Positions 1 to 45,000 of a DNA stretch of 64,000 bases are shown here, one piece after another. Within the stretch, counting starts at the first letter, position 1; each line of letters starts with the position of its first letter. This DNA is from Symbiodinium sp. CCMP2592 (taxonomy: Eukaryota; Sar; Dinophyceae; Suessiales; Symbiodiniaceae), in assembly GCA_905221615.1 (NCBI GenBank), contig CAJNDT010004979.1, forward strand, positions 186,001-250,000. Direction: 5' to 3'. The position numbers were made by a program, and so were the translations under genes. The notes beneath the pieces are model-generated. The model did no database searches, had not been told where the DNA came from, and saw only the letters and a program-made list of their open reading frames with translations.

Positions 1-489
1 TTGTTTTGGCATCCGCAAGCTTGCACCGTGCATCGTCTCACGGCTAAGGACAGTGCTAAATCAAGCCGCCTTGAACAGCACGAGCAGCTCGCTTACGGCT
101 GGCTGTGGCTCAAAAAGCAGTCTATCCACTGATGATGGAACAAGCTGTATTGGCTAAAGACGTGCCACCTCGTGCGGCACTTCTGAGTGCTATGCGTCCT
201 GACTCGCCGTTGCAAGGTCGGTGCGCCATTGCAAGACTTCTTGCTTGTGCGCCCCGCTTGCCCGAGATGCACGTTCTTCGGCAAACGGCTATTTAGATCA
301 CACTGTCCCCTTCACAGGTCCCAGGCGAAGTCGCTGCAACCAGTGAAGAACGACAGGCTTCCTTGCAGCAGCAGTGTCATGGGACTATCTATGACATTGC
401 GTGGAGGAGGTCTTGGGACGAGCCGTTTACAAGTTGGCCAGGCGTCGTATTCTTGCGGCTCCGAAGGTCTTCAACGCCTGCGATGCCTC

Positions 490-33765
<33,276 letters not shown>

Positions 33766-34575
33766 AAGAAGTAAGTGGTGTTATACTGGTGTTATCGTTT
33801 TGCGAATCATTTGACAATGCATGCAAGCATGCTTGCCGCGCCTGTGAGATTAGCAAGCGCGTGCATGGAAATGTGTGTGTGTGTGTGTGTCTTGACGTGC
33901 GCATGGTAACGGTGCGAGCAAGCAAACAAACTTACATACATGCATACATAGGTTTGTTATGTTTGTTTCGTTTGTCCAACTGTTCTTGTGCTTCTTTAGC
34001 GTCTATACACAACCAATGTAACTATGTATATACTATCTGTCCGCATACATGCACATGTCTGTCTAGGACGGACAAGACAAGTAAATGCATGTACGTAAAC
34101 ATGGATGTCTGCTCACTTATATGCATGTGAGGATGTGTGAACATGCTTCACATTGCTCTACATCTGTATCCACCAAGCAACAGAGCCCCTGGGTCCTTTG
34201 TAAAATCACGTGTACATATCTATTAGTATGTGTGTATGTCTATGTCTATGTGTCTATACACACACACATATTTATATATATATATACACGTGCATAAAAG
34301 GGATGTATGCGTGCACACACTGGGAAATACAAGTACAAACGCAACAGCAAACGAAGGTTGGCATGTACATGACATGCATGGGTACATGCCACCTTATCTT
34401 ACATGCAGATGTATCTATGTACAGATGCGTAGCACATGCTACAACAAGCTTTGTGGATGCGCACAATAATTTTCAAGCATACTTGCACATGTGTATGTAT
34501 GTACCTATATATCTATATATTTTATGTATTTAACAATTATCAACTATTAGTACATATATTTGTATAGATAATAGA

Positions 34576-34614
<39 letters not shown>

Positions 34615-36340
34615 GCGTGTGTGCACATACAGATAGCTGGATAGATTCATAGATAGATAAATGAAAAATAAAGTGGGAACATGACATGTCTACTTCGTGG
34701 TCCGCCCATGTCCCCCAAGATCCTCTGTAAGGTTATGGGGGCCTTCGAGTGTACCAAGTACTCAATATCCTGATCCAATTCTTAAAGCAAGCGGCACTCG
34801 AATTAATGTCCTGTCAAATTTAGGCATAGGTCTGGGGGAGGCGGGGATCTGCCAAATTTTGGAACGTCTGGAAATTTTGAGCTTTAAAGTGCCGCTTGAG
34901 CTTCAGGTTTGGAGATCTCAGATTTTGGAGCAGGGGGGTGTTTCGTGAGGTTCAGGATGCGAAACACTGTAATGCTCAACAAATGCCGTTTTGGAGATTG
35001 TCGCCTCCGATCCAGCCACAGCTGCCAGAAGTTTGAATTGCAAAACTCCTTCTTCTTGTGGAGTCAGACTATTCAGCAGATACTATATGTCCCTCCTGTT
35101 GCCCCTCTGCCCCGCAATGTTTCTCCCGTCCCACCCCTCTCGGCTTGGAGTTTCAGAGGCGTGCGGTGGCTGCTGTGTCAGCCCACAGGTCTGGCCGGCG
35201 CACCGTCGAAACCTGAGGAGGCCTTCAAAAGCGTCGGTATGATGCAGGAAGCCTATATGGCTACACATCGCATTCAACCAACGTGCAAGAGACATGAACA
35301 AAGTTCTAGCTATGTTACGACGGCGATAACGAGAACAGTAGCTGCGAAGGCCACGAACACGAGAAATATCTGGCAAAATCAACCAGAAGAAATGGATGGA
35401 ATCATCACCATCTTGCCGAAGGTTCTTGACAAAAATAACTAGCACACTGAGGTTGTGCTGGAAAGTCTCGATCAATTTCCTTGCAGATGACATGATTGTT
35501 TGCAACATTGCATAGCAAAAATTCCTCCAACGCGTCCACACACATACTGCACACATATATCAAGAGTAGTAAATAGCTTTTCCAGGCGTGCGAGAGCGGT
35601 GGGGCTCCGGCCTGCTCCTTCCACCATCGGGTTTCTTGCTTGGCTTCCACAGCCTGTGCGAAAGTCATGGGTGTGGCGGTTCTGTACTTTTTCTCTTCTC
35701 ATCGCCTGCTTTTTCTCTAATAGCACTACCACCACGACGACGACGGCTACTACGACGACGACACGACTCCTCCTGCAGCTGCGGCTGGTACTAGCGGTAG
35801 CACAAGTACGACTACAAAAAATACTACTACAACGACTAAGATCGGCATGGACAGCTAGATGCTAGATTCGTCTTGCCAGTACTGTTGGCAGCGGCAGTTT
35901 CGGAGCACATGGGGGAAGCCAGAAACACAAGCAAAGGACGATCGGGAGAACAGGAAGATCACAAGGACGATCGGGAGAACAGGAAGATCACGACTGCGTC
36001 GAGTGATCTCGCCGCCCTAACCTTGCAAGACCTTGCATTCGACCTCGGAATTCCCAAGACTATACCTTCCTGTCTTAAGTCAGCCCAGCTCGTCTCATGT
36101 CCGTGGGAAGGCTTCTCTGCTGGCCTCTCGCGTCATGTTGGACAACCTTTCGCCTTGGCACCTGCAGGCACCGTGCCGTCAAAAGGCAAGCAGGTCGGAA
36201 ACAGCAGCTCTTGCTGTCTGAGATACCCACTGGGCGGGTCTTGCGTACCACGCCATCCCTTTCTTTGGAGTCTCTGTGCTGCCTCAGGCTCTTGCAGTCG
36301 GTCTTGCATGCAGCCTTTCAGAAAAGCTCCCCGAGTACTT
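33766..36340. other. No gene found; low-complexity and microsatellite DNA
   Basis: Contains a GT run (33871-33890), ACAT/TATG-rich sequence (33930-34660) with TA runs at 34576-34614, and ACG/ACT triplets (35722-35772). A 29-bp unit is repeated twice at 35934-35962 and 35963-35991. Open frames at 35.1-35.6 kb on the minus strand (for example NLSVLVIFVKNLRQ) could hide an exon, but nothing ties them to a family. The region separates the GCN1 5' end from the next gene downstream of 36.3 kb. Confidence 0.6.
34201..34660. repeat. Compound TG/TA/CATG microsatellite
   Basis: Runs of TATG, CACA, TATA and CATG alternate over about 450 bp, with the longest TA stretch at 34576-34614. No coding content. 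Confidence 0.85.
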
Positions 36341-36348
36341 CGACCATA

Positions 36349-37295
36349 CTAGACCCGTGATTCTGTTCTCCCGGCCCTGAATACTTGAGCTTGAAGTAGC
36401 GCAGCTTTCGGGCCCAACACTCCGCAGCTGAGTCCGGCGCTTATTAAGGTGGAGTTCTTGGGGTACTCCTCGAGTGTAGCTGGTCGCTCACAGAGCGCCT
36501 GCCCAGGGCATATAGAGGTTGCAGTAACCCGCATGTCAACACACCTTCCCGTGAGTGCCTCGAAAATTGTCTGAAGAGCTAACTCATTCTTGTGAGCCGC
36601 ATCCTCATCTCTGCACATGATGGGGCCACTTGAAACTACCCGCAGATTGACTCTGAGGTTCGCACAGTGTAGAGGGCCACTTGCTTGTCAGGGCACTGTG
36701 TTCCCAGAAAGCCAGAGCCTCAGAGTTTGACCCGTCGGTCTGGACTGTGCCAGCCCAGACGAGCGTCTCAGCATTAAATGACAGAGTACAGACTTGCCAG
36801 GCGCTGGATGTCTTGAAGAAACTGAGCCGGCTGACCGATGTATTGCCTGCCACGTAGACATGCAGCGACAACAGACACTTGCCGAAGCTGCATCGCTACG
36901 CGAGTAGTATTGGGTTTCGCTGCTCTAGAATCACACGAAATCAGACGAAACTTGGCATAAAAGCTCTCCCTGCATTTCATCATCTACAACCTTTACAGGA
37001 CCTCGGAGGTATACAAAGTCTTCAGCACATCATACCACTTCAATCCGAAGCAGCGTTTCACCTTCATTGAATCAAACACCATTGTCGAAGCGTGCCAGGC
37101 GCTGCCACCACAGCAAGTCTCCCCAACGTCGAGCCTTGAGGAAGCAAAGCAAAACAGCAAGTAAGAGGCACAGTCGCGATACCACCTTTTCCAATAATGC
37201 CAAGCCATACGCGCGTAGCGATTTGCGGCATTCCGCAAACGTTCCAGAGGCCAAGCGCCCCCACATGTCGTAAAAATCTTGAAGGACGAAGCCAC
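36349..37295 (-). CDS. Unassigned coding-looking exon blocks
   Basis: Three blocks read as protein on the minus strand. One at 36990-37110 reads STMVFDSMKVKRCFGLKWYD. One at 36660-36860 reads TLSFNAETLVWAGTVQTDGS and AFWEHSALTSKWP. One at 36370-36590 reads LQTIFEALTGRCVDMRVTAT, TLEEYPKNSTLISAGLSCG and LLQAQVF. They lie directly downstream of the PqiA-like gene, so they could be its last exons or a separate gene. I do not recognise a family. Confidence 0.4.
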
Positions 37296-37859
37296 GATAC
37301 GGAGTCAGTGCGCATTTCCTTTCCAGTATTATGCACTGACATGCTCATCTTTTTTGTCTAAACGGCAATCTATGGTCCGCTCTTGCCGGAGTAATTAAGA
37401 AACCGAAGTCAGTGTCACGCAGGTTGTCGCACTACGTACTGGGACGAAGTCGTCGTTCTCCACCATGAATATCGGCGGACTGTAATTAAGAACGTGGGCA
37501 GGAGCGCTCTGACTGCCATCATACGTCGTCCGTTGCGGTCCAGACTACTGTCAAGGTGCACCATTGTCTTTGGACAACATGCGGCATTGAAGCAGTGTGC
37601 CCAGCCCCGTGCTTGGCACGCTTCCGCTGGATCCTGCAAACACATTTACATCACAGAGCCTTCACTGGAAGAGAGGGATCTGTTACATCTCGAGACGATT
37701 ACGCCAATCTGGCCTTCACACATAATGGCCTTACCAGAGTTTATCTTCCCTGCGGCTTGATCGCCTTCAACCACATCTGCTCTTCGAGCAGCAGCTCGTG
37801 CCCATCTTACCAAACACTGGGAGCCGGCTCTGACGAGCGCTCTTGATTCTGCCAGTGTG

Positions 37860-39010
37860 CTTAAGCCTCCTCTCGCACATCGGCATCAGCTGGCGGTGCG
37901 CCTGGGACAAGGCCATTGAGCGGCCATGGACGATGAAAGCATGCCCAAGGGAAGCCAAGTCGCATAAAGCCTTGCTGCATTTTGCCATCATGACATGGCC
38001 AGTTATCGTGGAGATGATGACAGCCTCCCCGCCCCAAAACCACATCTGGCTGTGTGCAACATGGCTCATGACTATCACTGCTGTCGATTGTTCGAAGACC
38101 TGCCCTGGAAGCATTGCCGCCGCGCGGCCAGCGCTAAGATCAAGAAACCCACGCGCAGGGTAGACTCCACATCAAAGCAGGTGACTCCACCTGCGATGCA
38201 GAGCAAAACCCATTTTCACTTACAGTACAAACCATCATAAACCGCTTGGCCTGGCAACTTGTCGGCCAATGTCGTCGTGGCAACGGCCTGGTTGATCGCG
38301 TCCTTCATGCCACGCTTACGCAATGTTGCAATCAGACAGTCAATTTGCAGTCTTGTGGTGCTAGACTAAAACTCCATCTGCAGAACCGCCAAGGCAACAA
38401 GAACCAACTACAATTTCGCAATTGTGCTGCAAACATCCCTGAATCATGTCACTTCGAAATCCGTCGTGGCCAATATCGTCGGTATCGTTCCATGCCTCCC
38501 CAACAGAAACCACCAAGATCCACCCCGAAGCAGCTCAGATGCCCTCGGATCCGTCTGGCTCTCACCTGTGTCATCCTGTTCATACGACTGAGCCCCCGGC
38601 ACATTTGTCGCCGACAATAAAGTGCGCAAACTCCCGAAGTTCCAGGATTCCGGCCAAGATTGTCACACAGAAAACGTCCAAGCCACTCCTTGCAGACTCA
38701 TCCCTTGAATGCTGTGCTGCCCGTTGTCCTGATTCGCTAGGTGACGAATTCTTCTGCCAAGCTGCCAGGCATTGAACACCTGTGCGGTCAGAAGCCATTG
38801 TTTTTGTGCTCTCCTGGACAACGGAGCAGTCCACAGAACGATCAAAATCCTGAGCTTGCACTCGCCACTGGTCACCATGCCGTGTCATCTGCACTAAGAC
38901 TTACTAAGAGATGTCTGGTCAAGCTGCACGTGGTAGGCGACCACGACAATAGTGGTAAAGAGGAAGTAGACTCCTGCAGGCTGCAGGCTGACACTGGAGG
39001 GTGTGAAGCC
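37860..39010 (-). CDS. PqiA-like exons, C-terminal helices
   Basis: Blocks: 38925-39005 (AGVYFLFTTIVVVAYHVQLD), 38590-38700 (SGLDVFCVTILAGILELREF, then AHFIVGDKC) and 37880-38080 (GGEAVIISTITGHVMMAKCS, then KALCDLASLG). The middle block is the diagnostic GDKC segment of the family. Block order and spacing fit one protein, though exon ends were not resolved. The C terminus is not certain. Confidence 0.66.
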
Positions 39011-42000
39011 ACGTTTGGGTGCGCATTCAATCGATGTACCCCATCTCCTGCGAGGATCAGAATCCCGAAACCTCTCACATTCGAGCAACCCGACTGCCAC
39101 AGACAAAGCGTGAAGCGATCGCGAACTCTGTGCCAAAAGCCAGTGTAGCAGACAAGTGGCTGTCGGGGTCCGGATTGCTGCTTCGAATTCTCGTGCCTCC
39201 AGCACTCGTCACGAACTTCAAGCCCGGAAACCGGAGTCTCGTTTCCTTTTGGGGCCCTAAATTTTGCAGCAGAGTGGCCCAAGCTGAACACCGAAAACGG
39301 GCGGTGTCGCGCCTTCCCGCACCCACTGGAGCAGGTGCAGGAACGGCAAAACTTAAACCAGACTCTCTGACTCTGGAGTTTGCCTCCTCCCCCAAAGCGT
39401 AGCCGGCCATGCCCAGGAAATTGAAGTTGAAGGTCTCCAAGAATGTGCCACAGAGAACCAACCTTGTGCTGAGGTTACTAGCTTGGCCCAGCTGCTGAAC
39501 GCAGATGCTGCACATGAGCGCCGCACTCGTGTGCCCACACTACATCAGACAAGTGACACCAGCGACACGGCGATGGATATCGTCGGGCCGTGCACATCCA
39601 AAGGGCTCGAGCACAAAACGTAGCACAATCGTCGTTTGTCGTTGTCCTATGTGCAACGTCGAACCAGCAATTCGATCTACGGAAGATTTGAAATCCTTTG
39701 CAAAGGTCCGTCCTCCTCTACTCCGAACTCGCCCAGCTTGTGCGCATAGCGATGGCAGGCAGTCGTTATATGGCCAGCAATAAGCGAGAGGAAGGTCGCA
39801 GCGAGGAAGGTACTTAGAGCGAAAGCATTCAGCAAAGCGAAGTAAAAACTGGCGATGCGTGCTCACATCGGGCCAGGGTCCAGGCAGGTCGGGTGTTATT
39901 CCACCGAGATGCAAGAAGCCAAGGTCTGGTTGAACATGGACATTGAACTCAGCATCGCTTTTAGCCTCCCGGAAAATATCATTGAGCAATGATGGCCCAT
40001 CAGTGGTAGCCTCGGCAAGATAGCTCGGCAGCTCTAACTCTAACTCGCTCCAGAAAGCTATTCCGGCTATTCCCTACAACTCAAACTCGGGAAGTCTTCG
40101 ATTTTATGGGAGCAGCTCGCAAGTCGAAGTTGAAGGCAACCATGCAAAGCACCATGAAAAACCTTGGATGCAGTCTGCAGCAGGCCTCTGCCAGAAGTTT
40201 CACCAGCCCCCGAAATGCCATTTACACGACTTGCCAAGGTCACGTGTCTACCAGCGACCACTTGCCAAAGGCATCCAGGAAGTTCAGCAAGCCCTGTCGC
40301 TTCGCAACGCTCAGCCGGGAGGGCGGCGTAAACCAACAGACCAGCCTGTGAAGGGAAGATTGCCAACGAAGCATCGGGCCCTCCACAACAAGAGCCCAAG
40401 TTCAAGTAACTTGCAGAAAAGAGCTCGAAACCTTGATCCGGCCTAGGAAAGTGGGACTTGGGGCAGGCCGCGGACTAAGCAGTGCGAGGGCGCTTTCCGC
40501 ATGTTGGAAGATTTGGAAAAAGAAACGCTTTGGCATCGAAACCAGGTCAACAAAAAACACGTAAGACTCTGTAAGACTATGTAAGACTTAGAGTCGCAAC
40601 TAGAAGCAAGATGTTCAAGAAAGAAAAGCCTGTAGACCACTAGTAGCCGAAGACTTTCCGCAGCATTTTAGGCCACTTGCGGGCTTTCTTTTTCTTGCTG
40701 TGGGAGAATAACAATTTTCTGTCCTCCCACTGCGGGAAAAAGGAATACCTTTTCCGCTATGGGGATTTCCACTTGGAGGGTTCCTGTGTGTTCCTTCTCG
40801 GCTTGGATGTACGAGTCCATGCTCCAAATAGACAGACAGGAAGCATCATGATCGGCTTGATGTAGGGCCAAAGTCCACTGAAGCCAAGGATGAGAAACGC
40901 CAGGCCATATACTTTTCCTTACTGGGAGATACTGCTTGATGAGAGCCCTGGTGCAGACTTTCTCTGGACTGGAGGCCTTGCTGTTTCTCTTTCAGAGCGT
41001 CCCTGCCACATGTCCTTGATGGATCCGAGGAGTGAGAACTGGAAGGTCGGCGGCAGATCCACCACCGGCCGCCCGTTCGCTGTCACAGAAACCTCACAAA
41101 TAAAGATATCTTCTGGCTGCCACAAGTTTTTGCGCACTCTGCTGAGGTCGCTGCCACGACGCCTGCCCCAATCCCAGAGTTGCTCGACACGAACCTGCAG
41201 ACGCAGTCAAGGCATCCATACAGACCGTCGTGTGGGCTGATTGCTGTGACAGATTGCAGCCGCGAGGCATGAGAATGGTCGCAACCATTAGCAGGGGGAG
41301 GCCCCAACCTTGCTGTTCCACTCGAGGTGCCAGCTCTTCACATGCAGCCGCGGCAGCGCCAAGACAATGCTTAAGACATCTCATCGTAGCTGGCTTTATT
41401 GAGTTTAGCTTGGCGGCGCATATAGGGCGGCGTTCGCGGGTGGAAAGCCAACGCCCTTGCCGGCATCGTGGCAGAGAGAACGGCGCCACCGCCGCCTGTC
41501 CAACACAGCGCATCGGCCCAATGAACTTGCATTGGCTGAGACACAGGACGACGTAAACCAGTCAGAGAGTCGCTTCATGCCTTAACTTTAGTTTGTCTCA
41601 CTGCGTTTCTGCAACTGCTTCAAGCTGCCCCGCCTATCTCTGCTACCAAGGAAGTAGGCCCGGTCCCAGTACTTGTTGTTACCGTCGTTGCCAGGGACAT
41701 GTCCTGCTGCTCTATGCCAGACACCGCACAGTGTGTTGATTTTGAATGTGTACGCGTGTCCAGATCCTAAGGTGGTGCATAAACGAACAAACACGCAAGT
41801 AAGAAACACAAAGAGAGAACACACACTTGGACATCCATCGCGCAGCCACTCACCTGTTGTTTATCAAACCATGCTTGATGTAATCTTGAAAGCATGAAGC
41901 TTTCGCGGTTCCGGAACCAATCAGGACTCAAGGCTCATCAGTCTAATCTGGACACCACAGGGGGCCTGTCCTGTTTTCCAATCTTGGCACCAAGGGGTTG

Positions 42001-45000
42001 CCTTTTCAAGTACATGTTTTGTACTTGTAAAGGGTCAAGATTCCAGCTGCCACGACGGACCCAGGAATTCCTCATGAGGGCCACCAACTGTCACGAAGAC
42101 CCAAGTGCACCCTCCCCCTTTATTCGCAGGTGCGTTTCCACGGCCTGTTACTGGTAGTCTTCGTTGGCTGAAGTAGCAATGACGGGCCCTCAGCCACCTG
42201 CTATTTCGACACACAACATGCGAAATCACTGCTGACTCTTAGTAACAGAGTTCCACACACACAGAAAGCCGGGCGATGAGGCTTGGGTCCTGGCCTCCTG
42301 CTGTCTGAGGCTTGGGTCCCGGCCTCCTGTTGTCTGTGTTGAGGCTTGGATCTTGGCCTCCTGTCTTCCGTGAAGCTTGGGTCCTGGCCCCTCATTGTTT
42401 CCAAGTTGAAGCCTGAAACCTGGGTTCCTGTTAGCTTGCAGTTCTGCGCTTCGCACTCACTGCGCGTCTTCGTCTGTTAGGCTTGGGTCCTGGCCTCTGA
42501 TTGTCGTCAGGATGTAGCTTGAAACCTGGCCTCTTGTCGTCGGTGAGGGCTGTGAGGCTTGGGTCTTGGCCTCCTGTCGTCGTCTGTGAGGCTTGGGTCC
42601 TGGCCTCCTGTCGTCATCTGTGAGGCTTGGGTCCTGGCCTCCGGTTGTCGTCAGGATGAGGCTTGAAACCAGGCCTCTTGTCGTCGGTGAGGCTTGGGCT
42701 TTGGCCTCCTGCTCCTGTTTTTTTTGCAACTTGCAGTTCTGCGCTTCGCGATCTCTGCAAGTCTGCGGTTGTGAGGCTTGGGTCCTGGCCTCCGGCTGTC
42801 GTAATGTTGAGGCTTGGGTCCGGGGCCCTGTGTCGTCTGTGAGGCCGGGGTCCTGGCCTCTTATTGTCGTCAGGTTGAAGCCAGGGTCCTGGCCTCCTGC
42901 TTACTCAGTTCTAGCTGAAAAAGAGCAAGCCGAAAACACATATGTGATCCTTCGCAAAGGGGCGGCTAGCTAATCTTGGCACAGGGGCCGACTAGTGGGA
43001 TTTTGTCTGGGAGCTGAAATCGTGGTCCGCGGATAGCAAGGCCGGTGGTTCTATCGGATCTGAAAAAGGTCAAGACCTGCAATGAAACCTGGCATCAAAA
43101 ACTGACATGAAGTCAGGAACGGAAACAACATTGCGACTGAGCTAATCAGATGCCGGCACCATCAGAGCTGAAATTTCAGTCGGAGCTGGCGGTTCCACTT
43201 CGGGAACCAATCAATTCATCCCTGCCTCTATCGTTTCAATACTGGCAGGTACTTGCACGGGCTGACCCCGCCGCAGGTAGCACGGGAAAATGAATACAAG
43301 ACAGCTTGCAACTACCTGGTACACAATTGGACATCCATCGCGCAGCCACTCATCTGTTGTGTATCAAGCCATGCCTAATGTAATCTTGAAAGCATGAAGC
43401 TTTCGCAGTTCCGGAACCAATCAGGACTCAAGGCGCATCAGTCTAATCTGGACACCACAGGGGGCCTGTCCTGTTTTCCAATCTTGGCACCAAGGGGTTG
43501 CCTTTTCAAGTACATGTTTTGTACTTGCAAGGGGTCAAGATTCCAGCTGCCACGACGGACCCAAAAATTCCTCATGAGGGCCACCAACTGTCACGAAGAC
43601 CCAAGTGCACCCTCCCCCTTTATTCGCAGGTGCGTTTCCACGGCCTGTTACTGGTAGTGTTCGTTGGCTGAAGTAGCAATGACGGGCCCTCAGCCACCTG
43701 CTATTTCGACACACAACATGCGAAATCACTGCTGACTCTTAGTAACAGAGTTCCACACACGCACACACACACACAACGAACAAAACAAAACACGCGCGTG
43801 CACTCTTCGGCACATGTAGAGCTACTGCTTGCACCAGGCGCAACTGCATTGTTTTAGACAGCTGCGCGTAGCCTAACTGCATCATAATCATCGCTGGTAA
43901 GTCCTGCATTTGACATGCCCGCGCATCTGTCTTCTTCCTTTGCAAGCCCACAAACGGAATCTCTCTCTGCAAGTTTAACTCAGTTCGCGTTTGGCCAAGC
44001 TTCGATTTCATGGATAGGCCCAGGCAAGTGCCTAATGATGCCTGCAGGACATTGTCAGGTGCATGGGCAGCAAACTCAGGAGTTTTTCTCCACCAGTGAA
44101 GCCGTGTGTGATCCACAAGGCTTCGTGTAAGGAGGGAGCCAGAAAGCAAACTGCGAATGCAGCTAATGCTGAATTCGACAGCATGTCGTTGCTGAAGTCC
44201 TGGGTGTCTGCTGAAAGTGACCAGGAAGCCGCTGTTCCCTCAGCGGTAGCTGAAGTTGCAGCCAAGCGTGCATTCTCAGGAGGTGGACATGGCGGTGGTG
44301 CTGACAGGAAACTGTTGATCTTCTCGTTCACCTAGGTAATCCAGGCAACGGCCTGCATTGCCCGCAAACTGATATGATTGTGAGGGGGAATTCTGGCATG
44401 AGGCCCGGGCCATGTGCAGGCCTTGTGACGTCAGCATGCTGTGTCCGACCTGCTGGATTGCATCCTTGTAAGCTCCTGCACGCCAGGCTCCGAAAGACTT
44501 CCAAGAGTGGCAGCTTGGAGCATTCCGATCGAAGCTTAGCTTGGGAGTGCTGGGAAGGGGGAAGCGCGGAAGCTCCCAGCAGGAAGGCGGCGGCGGAGTT
44601 CAGCATATGGTCGACATCATCCTCCAGGTCGCCGCTGCCTATCTGAACTGTCGCCATGAAATTGGGGCGCTGAGCAACTCGGTCTCACAAAACAACGAAA
44701 GAGCTTCAATCATCGAATCGACTCAGGGCAGTGCCAGCCCGAGGAGTCAGAGTTGTTTTGAAGGAGGTCGCGCCGAAGTCTGCTTGGAGCGCAGCTGCCG
44801 CATCAAGACCTCTTCGAGATATGAAGAATCGTCGAAGGTGCTAAGCATATGCTGAGTGAGCATGCGCGGGGCTCGTGCTTATGTACTCAACGGACGTGGC
44901 GCCTGAGGCTAAACACCCAACTGCTGCCAGCTGATCTGTGGTGAAGGTACCGAGTCTCGTGGCATTCAAAGCCTCGGGACAGAGGCACGCAAAACCCCTC

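Noticed and set aside
35873-36352. Plus-strand 159-codon frame
   Set aside because: It contains a 29-bp tandem duplication and no family resemblance; composition resembles random open frame.
42226-42973. Repeat-protein genes read through the minisatellite on both strands
   Set aside because: Frames are open in both directions only because the unit lacks stops; units vary in length out of multiples of three.
41821-43760. LTR retrotransposon
   Set aside because: Repeats are gap-free and paired, but there are no TG/CA ends, no primer binding site, no polypurine tract and no gag or pol frame between them.
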